A DNA stretch of 64,000 nucleotides from a virus: the IMG/VR virus record IMGVR_UViG_3300036716_000695, positions 26,103 through 90,102 of that record. The stretch is one strand, 5' to 3'. Of the stretch, positions 8,904 to 16,689 are shown one piece after another. A model generated the notes under the pieces. The model worked only from the letters and a program-made list of their open reading frames with translations, was not told where the DNA came from and ran no database searches. How positions within the stretch are numbered: position 1 is the stretch's first letter; each line of letters starts with the position of its first letter. A program made the position numbers and the translations under genes.

Positions 8904-9161
8904 ATGTCAAGAAGTAATAAAGTAGGACCCAAGTATGGTAATGGTGGTTCAACAATGCAAAGCACAGATAAATATACATATGGTGGTGGATTTACAATGG
9001 GTGCTGGAGACGGAGATATGACTCCGGGTAAAGCAGGAATGAGAGCAATGGCCAAAGGTGGTGGCTTAATGGGCTTCATGGAAGGTGGAGATGTTACACA
9101 ACCAGGTTCAATGGACTACTACAAAATGGGTGGTGGCAAAGGTAAATGCTGCGGCAAATAA
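8904..9161 (+). CDS. Gly/Met-rich small protein (85 aa)
   Basis: Low-complexity protein: about a quarter Gly, many Met, Lys and Tyr, with YGGGF, KGGG and MGGG blocks and a C-terminal KCCGK. No hydrophobic helix. It follows the holin gene by five bases with an AAATTATG leader, so it is probably translated. Possibly a disordered virion or minor structural protein. The vicinal cysteines could bind metal, which is notable next to the CDGSH-like gene. Function unknown. Confidence 0.6.
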   Translation: MSRSNKVGPKYGNGGSTMQSTDKYTYGGGFTMGAGDGDMTPGKAGMRAMAKGGGLMGFMEGGDVTQPGSMDYYKMGGGKGKCCGK

Positions 9162-9185
9162 TAATTAACTTTTAAAAATATAACT

Positions 9186-9269
9186 ATGAAACAAGGACAG
9201 CAATGTATATGTGGTGAAACACAAAACTCAGAAGGTTTATGTGACGGATCACATGCTTCATGTAAATAA
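9186..9269 (+). CDS. 27-aa CDGSH-like iron-sulfur mini-protein
   Basis: ATG at 9186 has the usual TATAACTATG leader and the frame ends at TAA 9267-9269. The peptide contains CIC at residues 7-9 and CDGSH at 19-23, the ligand set (three Cys, one His) of CDGSH [2Fe-2S] proteins. Nine residues lie between the second and third Cys, one more than in mitoNEET-type domains, and the usual Pro before CDGSH is replaced. One further Cys is at residue 26. It is shorter than known CDGSH domains (about 40 aa). It sits in a tight operon, 24 bases after the Gly/Met-rich gene and 7 before the next. Coding is likely; cluster binding is inference. Confidence 0.6.
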   Translation: MKQGQQCICGETQNSEGLCDGSHASCK

Positions 9270-9276
9270 ACAAATT

Positions 9277-9474
9277 ATGGCAAAGACAAATAAAGTAGAA
9301 AATGGATATTTTGATCCAACCTCTATACCGGCAAAGATACAAGCAAAAAAGAATGCAACTGCTACAGCAACTAGAATGAGGTTGGCAGCACGTGGTTCTC
9401 AAGCAAAACAAGTATCTACTAGAGCAACAGAACCAGTACAATCAGAAGCTTTTAAAAAAGGATATTGTAAATAA
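9277..9474 (+). CDS. Small hypothetical protein (65 aa)
   Basis: The start is taken at MAKTNKVENGYFDP, seven bases after the CDGSH-like stop and with the common CAAATTATGG context; the longer frame would run through that gene. Ala/Thr-rich and basic (AKIQAKKNATATATRMRLAARG), ending KKGYCK. No family recognised. Probably a small virion or nucleoid-associated protein. Confidence 0.6.
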   Translation: MAKTNKVENGYFDPTSIPAKIQAKKNATATATRMRLAARGSQAKQVSTRATEPVQSEAFKKGYCK

Positions 9475-9482
9475 ATTATAAA

Positions 9483-9827
9483 ATGGCATTAATTCCACAA
9501 CAACAAATAACTCAATCTGGTCTAGTTCCAGCATATACTGCTGCATTATTAGCAGGAAATGTTTTACAGAATACAGGAATACAGTACTTTCATATTAGAA
9601 ATGAGAGTGCTTCTTCAGTTACAGCAACAGTAGTCCCTGTAATAACAACTGTAATAGATCCGGGACTGGGGGAACTTGTAAAGGAAAATGCTGTCTTAAC
9701 TTTAGCTGCAGGTGAAGCTGGTTTCCTAGGGCCTTTTGAAACAAAAGCATTTAACAGTCCAGAAGGACAAATAACACTAACTTACACTTCTGTAACATCA
9801 GTTACAGTAGCGGCATTATATATTTAA
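9483..9827 (+). CDS. Beta-rich small virion-type protein (114 aa)
   Basis: Starts MALIPQQQITQSGLVPAYTA and then alternates short strands rich in Val and Thr (SVTATVVPVITTVIDPG, ITLTYTSVTSVTVAALYI). This looks like a single beta-sandwich of the kind used as head decoration or tail-tip proteins. It lies directly before the large fibre gene with a 3-base gap. The structural role is inference from composition and place. Confidence 0.55.
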   Translation: MALIPQQQITQSGLVPAYTAALLAGNVLQNTGIQYFHIRNESASSVTATVVPVITTVIDPGLGELVKENAVLTLAAGEAGFLGPFETKAFNSPEGQITLTYTSVTSVTVAALYI

Positions 9828-9830
9828 ATT

Positions 9831-12800
9831 ATGAGCATATTTATACAAGAGGTATTAGGCCTTTTAACAAGAAAAGAAATCAAGAAAGAAATTAATCCTA
9901 AAACAGATTGGTTACAACTTGGTCACAAAAAACAAAGTAAATTAACTGGTACATCCTTTACACCAAAAATGGAACCTTATGCTATTAAAGCACAAGATTT
10001 TATTTGTACGGTGACTAAAGGGTTAACTAGAACTATACAAGGATCAGGAAAAATAGGTTTTGTTCCTGTATATACTGAAACAGATGGAGTATGTAGTCTA
10101 AAAGCATTAAAAGATAGTATCATAACTCAAGATCTTGCCAATCAAACAATTTCTGTAAATGGAAATCTTCTTGTTAAAGGTGATACATCATTAAATGGAA
10201 ATGTCAGATTAGGAACTGGTGGTATAGGTTTTAAAACATCTTTTGAATCAGTAGTTGTAGATGTTAATGGTCAACAGGGTCAACCAAATCAAGTTCTTAT
10301 TGCTCAACCAGATGGTACCGTAATATGGAAAGACCAAGCCGGTGGTGGTACTTGTGTATGGCAAGTTGGTGGTGATAATGGTTTTGTTGTAGATTGTAGT
10401 GATGTAGTTTTATTTATAGGTGGTGATAAGCTTACTGCATTTCCAAATGCTGCTAATAAAAGTGTTACATTCAATCATGATAAAACGGTTGTTAATGTAG
10501 TTTCTCAAAATGTTGATCCAGGTTTTGGGGATTCTTTTGATGCTGTCTTTGAAGTAAGAGTAGATGATTATGGTCATGTAGATGGAATTACTACAAGTAA
10601 AATTACTTTACCTGAAGAAACTACTTATACTCTAAAAGGAGAAATATCAGGCACAGATGATTATGCTATATCCTTATCAGATTCAAATGGAGGAACAAGT
10701 GAGGTACTCTTAAAAGCAGGAACTAATATTACTTTACAAGATGACGGTAATGCTACAGTAACAATAAAAGCAGCAGGTGGAGGTTCACCAGTAATGACAT
10801 CTACAGTTACCGGAACAGGTAAACTATGGAGTGATGTTGTACAAGCACAACCAGCAGCAGCTGTATCAGATACAGATCAAAGAACATATGGAGTTCAATT
10901 TAATGATGCATCACAACTTGTTGTTAATGTACCATGGGTTGAAGGATCAGGTTCTGTTGTAGTTGGTAACCCAGGTAATCCTACAATAGATTTAACTTCT
11001 ATAAGTATAGATGGTACTGTTTATGGTATTGCATCAGGCGGTGGAGGATCAGTAACCAGTGTTGGTTTAGCTGCACCTTCAGCATTCACTGTAACTAATA
11101 GTCCTGTAACAAGCAATGGAACATTAACTCTTGCAGGTGCAGGAGCAACAACAGATTATATAGATGGGACAGGTGCTTTACAAGCTTTTCCTTCTATTCC
11201 AAGTGTACCAGCAAATATAGTTGAGACAGTAGATACACAAAATGGTACATACATTGATATGACACCAACAGGTGCTGTAGATGGAGATGTTGTTGTAACA
11301 GCAGAATTATCAGCAGTAGACGGAGCAGATACTTCAGGTAGATTCTTAAGTAAAGATAACGTATGGTCAGCAATTCCTGGAGGTAATGCAGGAACTGTAA
11401 CTAGTGTTGGCTTAAGTACAGATATTGCAGCATTCACAGTTGGAAGTTCTCCTGTAACAGATAATGGTGTAATAGAACTAAACCGTAATGGAGGAACTGC
11501 AGGTCAGTTTTTAAGACAAGATGGTAATTGGGCAGATATTCCTTCAGGAGGAACAGTAACTGCTCTTTCAACAGAAGTAACTCCAGTTGTAGCAGATTCA
11601 ATTGACTTTACTGTAGCTGATCCAACAACAACGCCTAAATTAACTATAGACTTTAAAGGAGTAGCTGGACAGTATATAAATGGAGAAGGTCAATTAGAAA
11701 CATTCCCTACTATCCCACCGGCATCAGAAGATGTTAAGTTTAAAATTGATGCAGCAGATACTGTAGCAGGATATTGGACTGATAAAATAACAATAGGTTC
11801 AGGTTTATCAGGTTCAGTTAATACAGATCCAAGTGGTGAAAAAACATTAACAATAAGTGCTGTATCAGTTACTACAGTAAATAGTATTAAGGTAGGAAAC
11901 ACTACTACTTCTGGAGCGTTTGAGTTTACAGGACCGGGTGTTACAATGGATACTAATCCAAATCCTCAACTAATTACTTTTGCAAGTGTATTATCATTAG
12001 GAGCAACAACAGCAGGTGATGCATTAGATGTTGCAGTAACAAATGATAGTAGTAATACAGGAGATAGTACACTAGACTTTACTTGGGCAGGATCTGCATC
12101 TGAGTATATAAACGGTCAAGGTAACTTAGTTACTTTCCCAGCAATAACAACAGGTACTGTTGAATCAATAAGCACATCATGGCCAAGCGGTGCAAATGTA
12201 GCAATGACTTTAACAGAAGTAAATTTATCTGGACCAGATGTACAGCTAAATTGGAATGTTCAAGGTACTACAGCACAATACATAGATGGTACTTTTAAAC
12301 TACAAACATTCCCAACAATACCAGCAGAATATACTGGTTGGAGTTTAGTTGGAGATTTAGGAAGTGCACAACAAATAAAAACAGGTAATACTGCATTAAT
12401 AGCAGGTGGTGTTGGTTTAACATCAACAGCAAGTGCAACAGATACATTAACTATTGATTTAGATGACACAGCAGTAACTCCAGGTGCATATAGTAATGCA
12501 GATGTAACTGTAGATCAGCAAGGTAGAATTATAAGTATCCAAGATGGAGCAAGCTCAGCAAGACCTTATAAATCATATGTTGCTAACTTCTCAATTGTTA
12601 ATAATGTTGTGGCTGTTAATATACTAGAAGATGAGCTTCAAGTACAAACTAATTGGTCTGATGACAGCCTTGGTAAAATATCTATATCATTCCGTCAAAA
12701 TTTTGACAAGAAAAGAGTTATGGTGTTCATTAATGGAATGAGTGGTGAAAAAGGAGGCGGTGGTCAAATATTCTTTGACGATGTAATTTCTGGAGTATCA

Positions 12801-12899
12801 GAGTTAACAGTGAATTGTGTACATCAAATAGTTAGCAGTGGTGCTATGACAAATGCAAATGTTGATTTTGGAAGTTTTGAATTTAGATTATATGACTAA
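9831..12899 (+). CDS. Large fibre protein (1022 aa)
   Basis: The N-terminal ~60 residues (MSIFIQEVLGLLTRKEIKKE, then LQLGH...LTG...IKAQDFI) match the fibre-like proteins at 7495 and 41669. The body is Gly/Thr/Ser/Val-rich with many imperfect repeats of the form TVTSVGL...F.V..SPVT..GT..L followed by a QFLRQDGNW or DYIDGTG type turn. These are typical of long phage tail fibres built from beta-solenoid or stacked beta modules. A distinct, non-repetitive C-terminal domain (last ~110 aa) may be the tip. Ends with a terminator. Receptor binding is inferred. Confidence 0.8.
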   Translation: MSIFIQEVLGLLTRKEIKKEINPKTDWLQLGHKKQSKLTGTSFTPKMEPYAIKAQDFICTVTKGLTRTIQGSGKIGFVPVYTETDGVCSLKALKDSIITQDLANQTISVNGNLLVKGDTSLNGNVRLGTGGIGFKTSFESVVVDVNGQQGQPNQVLIAQPDGTVIWKDQAGGGTCVWQVGGDNGFVVDCSDVVLFIGGDKLTAFPNAANKSVTFNHDKTVVNVVSQNVDPGFGDSFDAVFEVRVDDYGHVDGITTSKITLPEETTYTLKGEISGTDDYAISLSDSNGGTSEVLLKAGTNITLQDDGNATVTIKAAGGGSPVMTSTVTGTGKLWSDVVQAQPAAAVSDTDQRTYGVQFNDASQLVVNVPWVEGSGSVVVGNPGNPTIDLTSISIDGTVYGIASGGGGSVTSVGLAAPSAFTVTNSPVTSNGTLTLAGAGATTDYIDGTGALQAFPSIPSVPANIVETVDTQNGTYIDMTPTGAVDGDVVVTAELSAVDGADTSGRFLSKDNVWSAIPGGNAGTVTSVGLSTDIAAFTVGSSPVTDNGVIELNRNGGTAGQFLRQDGNWADIPSGGTVTALSTEVTPVVADSIDFTVADPTTTPKLTIDFKGVAGQYINGEGQLETFPTIPPASEDVKFKIDAADTVAGYWTDKITIGSGLSGSVNTDPSGEKTLTISAVSVTTVNSIKVGNTTTSGAFEFTGPGVTMDTNPNPQLITFASVLSLGATTAGDALDVAVTNDSSNTGDSTLDFTWAGSASEYINGQGNLVTFPAITTGTVESISTSWPSGANVAMTLTEVNLSGPDVQLNWNVQGTTAQYIDGTFKLQTFPTIPAEYTGWSLVGDLGSAQQIKTGNTALIAGGVGLTSTASATDTLTIDLDDTAVTPGAYSNADVTVDQQGRIISIQDGASSARPYKSYVANFSIVNNVVAVNILEDELQVQTNWSDDSLGKISISFRQNFDKKRVMVFINGMSGEKGGGGQIFFDDVISGVSELTVNCVHQIVSSGAMTNANVDFGSFEFRLYD

Positions 12900-12938
12900 G
12901 AATTTATGATGAAGTTTAATTTTACTAAATTCTGAGTG

Positions 12939-12975
12939 AAGAGGGTAAGCAGAAATGTTTACCCTCTTTCTTTTT
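12939..12975. terminator. Bidirectional terminator
   Basis: A 10-bp stem AAGAGGGTAA / TTACCCTCTT with a short loop is followed by TCTTTTTATTT on the plus strand; A-rich sequence precedes it, so it may act in both directions. It separates the convergent fibre and DUF1599 genes. Confidence 0.9.
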
Positions 12976-13363
12976 ATTTACCCCATTTGTTTCTATTAAT
13001 CAGCATAGATATTATTGAGTAGTTAGATAAATCAATCCATGAATCTTCTAGACTTTCATTTTTAGGATTACGGTTTGACTGTACAATATTCAGTATTCTT
13101 TGTATTTTGTCATTACTACGAAACCATATACCAAGCAAACTCAGCCTACGGTTTTCTTTTAACTCTGTATCTTTACCAAGAGTAATGTTTTGAGGCCCGT
13201 AGTCTAATTGCTTCATACAAAACAATGTGTATTGTTCCTGCTGTATCTCTTTAAACTCTTTTGTTGTTTCAGGATACAACATCTCACAAGATGCTACAGG
13301 ATCCATAGTATCTTCTTGTGTGTCACTAAACGGGTGAGCAAATGGTTCTATTTTTTTATTCAT
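12974..13363 (-). CDS. DUF1599 / nucleotide-modification-associated domain 1 protein
   Basis: 129 aa from the ATG at 13363 (MNKKIEPFAHPF). This start overlaps the upstream stop as ATGAATAA, which is better than the in-frame ATG 11 codons earlier. The C-terminal half carries LDYGPQNITLG, RSNDKIQRILNI and ESLEDSWIDLSNYSIISM, the conserved blocks of the DUF1599 (Nmad1) family common in phages. The family's biochemical role is not settled; it is predicted to bind modified nucleotides or DNA. Last gene of the long minus-strand arm. Confidence 0.72.
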   Translation of the reverse strand: MNKKIEPFAHPFSDTQEDTMDPVASCEMLYPETTKEFKEIQQEQYTLFCMKQLDYGPQNITLGKDTELKENRRLSLLGIWFRSNDKIQRILNIVQSNRNPKNESLEDSWIDLSNYSIISMLINRNKWGK

Positions 13364-13595
13364 CTTTAGTATATTTATTTTTACTTTGTCTAACATTGGT
13401 TTTTTCTATTAAATGTAAATGATATGCAAGCTCAGAAGTATTTTTAAGTTTATTGTAATACTTGTCAATACGCTGATCAAGCTTCCGTGATTTTTGTAAA
13501 CCAAATACATTGGGCTTTGCCTTATATTCTAGTTCATCTAGTCTACCTTTTAAGTACTGTACTTCTAATAGTACGTGTAGTTCTTGTTCTGTCAT
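13356..13595 (-). CDS. Hypothetical helical protein (79 aa)
   Basis: Charged, Leu-rich, predicted mostly helical (LHVLLEVQYLKGRLDELEY), C-terminus Lys-rich. It overlaps its upstream neighbour by ATGA and its downstream neighbour by 8 bases, typical of tightly coupled phage early genes. Not recognised. Confidence 0.6.
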   Translation of the reverse strand: MTEQELHVLLEVQYLKGRLDELEYKAKPNVFGLQKSRKLDQRIDKYYNKLKNTSELAYHLHLIEKTNVRQSKNKYTKDE

Positions 13596-13702
13596 GATCC
13601 TTCTGCAATTATAATGTAAATGTTATTCCAAATCAAAAAAGAAATTATAAATATTACAACCCAAGCTGCAAGACCTATCCAATTAGTATTATGCTTTTTC
13701 AT
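13592..13702 (-). CDS. Mini membrane protein (36 aa)
   Basis: Starts MKKHNTNWIG, has one long hydrophobic helix (about residues 10-32, with LAAWVVIFIISFLIW), and ends AEGS. The stop overlaps the next start as ATGA, and its own start lies inside the preceding gene's end. Single-pass mini-protein of unknown role. Confidence 0.6.
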   Translation of the reverse strand: MKKHNTNWIGLAAWVVIFIISFLIWNNIYIIIAEGS

Positions 13703-13862
13703 AATTTTTAAAATGTTTATCAACTATCTTCCAATAATTTTCTAGTTTAACTGAGTTCATTCCGGCAACAAAACACAATATCATATCTAAATGTTTTTTA
13801 CCATCTGTATATCCCATTTTTTTATGTATTCTTGCTGCTTCATCTTTATGATCTTTTTTCAT
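13689..13862 (-). CDS. Small hypothetical protein (57 aa)
   Basis: MKKDHKDEAARIHKKMGY begins a charged helical protein ending FKNYEKA. It overlaps the 36-aa gene by 14 bases. A hairpin/T-rich element lies just upstream, so it may have its own start of transcription or depend on read-through. No family recognised. Confidence 0.6.
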   Translation of the reverse strand: MKKDHKDEAARIHKKMGYTDGKKHLDMILCFVAGMNSVKLENYWKIVDKHFKNYEKA

Positions 13863-13870
13863 ACATATAT

Positions 13871-13916
13871 ATATAAAAATAGAAGGCCTAAGAGAAAATC
13901 TCTTAGTTGGTTGGCC
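13871..13916 (-). terminator. Hairpin with T-rich tail (minus strand)
   Basis: CTAAGAG / CTCTTAG pair around a 5-nt loop, with an additional outer GGCC/GGCC pairing, then TTCTATTTTTATATATAT on the minus strand. Probably terminates or attenuates the transcript of the DUF932-like gene. Confidence 0.65.
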
Positions 13917-13924
13917 TCCTATAA

Positions 13925-13996
13925 TTAATAGTCTTCACTTCTACTGCTAATGTAAAAGCAAAAACAAGCTAACAATACTGCTATTACAAAATGCAT
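13925..13996 (-). CDS. Possible 23-aa hydrophobic peptide
   Basis: The ATG lies inside the last codons of the DUF932-like gene (14-base overlap). The frame encodes a membrane helix with three Cys (VLLACFCFY) and a polar tail SSRSEDY, stopping nine bases before the terminator hairpin. Position and hydrophobicity suggest a real mini-protein, but a frame this short could be chance. Confidence 0.35.
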   Translation of the reverse strand: MHFVIAVLLACFCFYISSRSEDY

Positions 13997-14838
13997 TCAT
14001 CAATTATAATGCTTTGCTTTTCTAGTTCTTCATCAATTTCAATTGTCTCTCCATTGATACCTACTAGCTCCCATTTTTCAGTATTAGTTGTTTGATTGTT
14101 TACAACATCAGACATCATAAAATCATGAAAGTTCTGAGAATCTTGTAACCAATCCCTTGGTGTAGATAGTTTTAATGCATGTGTTACGTGATTGTAAAAA
14201 CTCCAAGCATTGTTATTATCTGTTAAGTAATCATAAGAAGGTTTATTAATCTCTTTCTTAATTATAGACATCTGTGAAGAAGTTACAATCTCTTCATCTA
14301 TAAATAGTCTACCAACTAAAGCTGCTTGCTCTGTCTTACTTAACAATGTAGACTTTAATGCATCTCTATCTTTAAGAATGCGTGAATAATGAACTTCTCC
14401 ATTCTTAATTTGATTGCTCAGCTGCATTTTAATATCATGACCTGCGGATCCTGTGTGTTTTCTTTTAAAGTTCATCATGTCTCCAGCTACCATACCATTG
14501 TTACATACCATAACATATGCACCAATTGCACACTGAAATCTTGTACTCTTATCATAAGAGTTTGTCCAGGCAAACATCATCCCTAATTCTCTTTCTTTAG
14601 AGATATCTTCATCAGTTGTCTGAGAAGGATAGATATGATATATGCCTTGTGCTACATTGGCATTCATGTTTGCTCTATATAATTCTTTACGAATAGTAAA
14701 TCCACTATTCTCCAATAAATTTTTTGTGTCATCTATCACTTGTTTATGTGATATGACTGTATAACTCTTACCATGTTTAGGTAAAGGTTGACTTTCTAAA
14801 TAATTCTGTGTTGTTTCTACTGCTCTTTTATAACGCAT
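13984..14838 (-). CDS. DUF932-like phage/plasmid protein (284 aa)
   Basis: The central part (LGMMFAWTNSYDKSTRFQC, then AIGAYVMVCNNGMVAGD and KRKHTGSAGHDI) matches the conserved core of DUF932 phage/plasmid proteins as I remember it. The flanks are helical and acidic at the C-terminus. The family has no established biochemical role, but it is frequent in phage and plasmid replication regions. It has its own upstream gap (14839-14888) with a TATATTTAC box that may be a promoter. Confidence 0.6.
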   Translation of the reverse strand: MRYKRAVETTQNYLESQPLPKHGKSYTVISHKQVIDDTKNLLENSGFTIRKELYRANMNANVAQGIYHIYPSQTTDEDISKERELGMMFAWTNSYDKSTRFQCAIGAYVMVCNNGMVAGDMMNFKRKHTGSAGHDIKMQLSNQIKNGEVHYSRILKDRDALKSTLLSKTEQAALVGRLFIDEEIVTSSQMSIIKKEINKPSYDYLTDNNNAWSFYNHVTHALKLSTPRDWLQDSQNFHDFMMSDVVNNQTTNTEKWELVGINGETIEIDEELEKQSIIIDECIL

Positions 14839-14888
14839 AGTTTAAACTTTTAAAGTGTAAATATAACTATTTTATATGGGATAACCAA

Positions 14889-15722
14889 TTAAAATATATA
14901 TCTGATTGTTTTTATAGAAAAATACTTTGAATAAATTTCTTTAAATTCAGATAACAACCTTCCTTTATGTTCTAAAGGATATCTCATAACTCCTGATTGA
15001 TTCTTAATTTCATAAGATCTTCTCATCAACTCTCTTGCTTCTGGTGTTGTTTTAATCATTTGCTTAACATGATTAGTTAAAGCAATAACTTCACATTTAT
15101 TTTCACCTGCTACATCTTTTACCATAGAAAAAAGATTATTATACTCTTCTTTCCAACCGGGGTAAAAAATTAAAGGGCTATAATTTAAATGTACTTCCCA
15201 GCCCAATTTCTTAAGCCTATTAATATCAGCTATACGGCTTACTATCTTTTGCATCTTAGGTTCTAATATATTAGAATACTTCTGAGGCATAAGACTTACA
15301 CGTACCCGTGGTGGTTTATTAAAGTGATTTACATCTAACTTTAACAACCCTGGATACTTAGTGGCCATAGTACTATTAAGTTGTGGGTGATTATCAAACC
15401 TCTTAAGATAATCAATCAAAGGTTCAGGCATGTGTTTCTGCATCAGTACTAAATCTGAATTGCAGGCAACATCTACCATAGTATATATAGGGTCTTGTTG
15501 ATCAGGGACTTTAGTAAATTCCTTTTCCCATTCAACAACAGACTCATAAATCTCATCAACGTTCTTGTTAACAAAAACTCTTTTACCATTATATCTAGAC
15601 ATATAACAATATGTATCTACACAGCCTCCAAAACACCCATATATGATGTTTGGAGCTATGCAATTACTACTATTATTATTTGTTTTGGTAATTAAAGTTT
15701 TGGTTTTCTGAACTTTAATCAA
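14889..15722 (-). CDS. SPL-like radical SAM protein with CX3CX4C motif
   Basis: 277 aa. The N-terminal YGCFGGCVDTYCYM resembles the cluster loop of spore photoproduct lyase-like radical SAM proteins (GC...C..CY), and the following RYNGKRVFVNKNVDEIYE matches their next block. The cysteine spacing here is CX3CX4C, not the usual CX3CX2C. Later segments (DVACNSDLVLMQK, KKLGWEVHLNYSPLIFYPGW) fit a partial TIM barrel. The start codon is TTG at 15722, overlapping the mazG stop (TTGA); no ATG precedes the Cys motif. Substrate unknown; DNA photoproduct repair is possible but not shown. Confidence 0.68.
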   Translation of the reverse strand: MIKVQKTKTLITKTNNNSSNCIAPNIIYGCFGGCVDTYCYMSRYNGKRVFVNKNVDEIYESVVEWEKEFTKVPDQQDPIYTMVDVACNSDLVLMQKHMPEPLIDYLKRFDNHPQLNSTMATKYPGLLKLDVNHFNKPPRVRVSLMPQKYSNILEPKMQKIVSRIADINRLKKLGWEVHLNYSPLIFYPGWKEEYNNLFSMVKDVAGENKCEVIALTNHVKQMIKTTPEARELMRRSYEIKNQSGVMRYPLEHKGRLLSEFKEIYSKYFSIKTIRYIF

Positions 15723-16021
15723 CGGTCTTTAACAAATTGACCATTAACCATCCTACCTGTACGTTGTGAAATTACATTGTAAGCACTTTCTAAACATTTT
15801 TCTAAACTAATGTTTTGCATCTTAGCTTGAATAATCAAGGTAACCATAATATCACCCATAGCATCAATGATCTCTTCACGGTCTTTAACATTAATGGCCG
15901 TGCAAAGCTCAGTTGTTTCTTCTAATGTTTTCAGTGCTTGGGCCATTGGTGTAGCTTTAGCAAGAATACCTTTTTCCATAGCCCAGTTTTCTACTGCGCA
16001 TTCTAATTCAAAATAATCCAT
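15719..16021 (-). CDS. mazG: MazG-like nucleotide pyrophosphohydrolase
   Basis: 100 aa, a single MazG-type all-alpha domain. Metal-binding pattern: EETTEL (about residues 34-39) and EIIDAMGD (about 50-57), giving the EExxE...ExxD set. In phages such enzymes hydrolyse dNTPs or ppGpp-type nucleotides; the substrate cannot be told from sequence. It lies between phoH (5-base gap) and the radical SAM gene (coupled), consistent with a nucleotide-metabolism function. Confidence 0.88.
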   Translation of the reverse strand: MDYFELECAVENWAMEKGILAKATPMAQALKTLEETTELCTAINVKDREEIIDAMGDIMVTLIIQAKMQNISLEKCLESAYNVISQRTGRMVNGQFVKDR

Positions 16022-16026
16022 ATTGT

Positions 16027-16689
16027 TTAATTGTTTTTTAATAATTCTAATACTTCAGTCAATGATTCATGACGGTGGTTATCTTCTAGTACAACTTTAT
16101 ATACATGAAGAGAACTTGTAATCTTAGCAACTTCATTAATTGCAGAATAATTTTTGTCTTTTAAATCTATTTGTTGATTGTCTCCACAAAAGATCATCAT
16201 TGAATCTTTACCTAGTCTACTTAAAGCCATTGAAAACTGAGAGCGTGTTAAGTTCTGAAACTCATCTACAATAACAACAGAGTGATCAAATGTCCTTCCT
16301 CTAAAATGAGATAAAGAAACCAATTCTATTTGTTCTTCAGATTCAAGCTTCTCTAAAAGCTCAGGTTTATTATAGACCTTACGCATATTAGATTTAATAG
16401 GTACCAACCAAGGTTCCATCTTTTCTTTTTCAGAGCCAGGTAAAAAACCATTATCTTCTGTTGCCACAGTAGGCCTAGTAATAATAATCTTATTGTATTG
16501 TCTCTTAAAAAATTGATCTAGTGCTATTTGGACAGCAAGTAGTGTTTTACCACTACCTGCGTTCCCATGTATAAAACTAAAAGGATGTTTAAGTATTTGT
16601 TCTTTTGCAACCTTTTGTTCTTCTGATAATGTAATACTAAATCTGATAGACCCTTTAGGTGGTCTCTTTGTTATATTTGTTTTTGCCAT
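16027..16689 (-). CDS. phoH: PhoH-like ATPase
   Basis: 220 aa. Walker A GNAGSGKT (residues 42-49) followed by LLAVQIAL, Walker B VVIVDEFQN, and an FCGDNQQID motif that together define the PhoH family. The family is common in phages; it is a predicted RNA/DNA-dependent ATPase of uncertain role. The start ATG overlaps the polymerase stop by one base, so it is co-transcribed and coupled with the replication genes. Confidence 0.95.
   Translation of the reverse strand: MAKTNITKRPPKGSIRFSITLSEEQKVAKEQILKHPFSFIHGNAGSGKTLLAVQIALDQFFKRQYNKIIITRPTVATEDNGFLPGSEKEKMEPWLVPIKSNMRKVYNKPELLEKLESEEQIELVSLSHFRGRTFDHSVVIVDEFQNLTRSQFSMALSRLGKDSMMIFCGDNQQIDLKDKNYSAINEVAKITSSLHVYKVVLEDNHRHESLTEVLELLKNN

Noticed and set aside
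9184-9441. Cys-rich 85-aa minus-strand frame
   Set aside because: Antisense to the CDGSH-like and 65-aa genes within a tight plus-strand operon; no leader.
11156-11437. Minus-strand frames inside the fibre genes (also 42124-42462, 61320-61688, 61830-62156)
   Set aside because: Repeat-rich and basic genes give long antisense frames by composition; no promoter or leader, and they lie wholly inside real genes.
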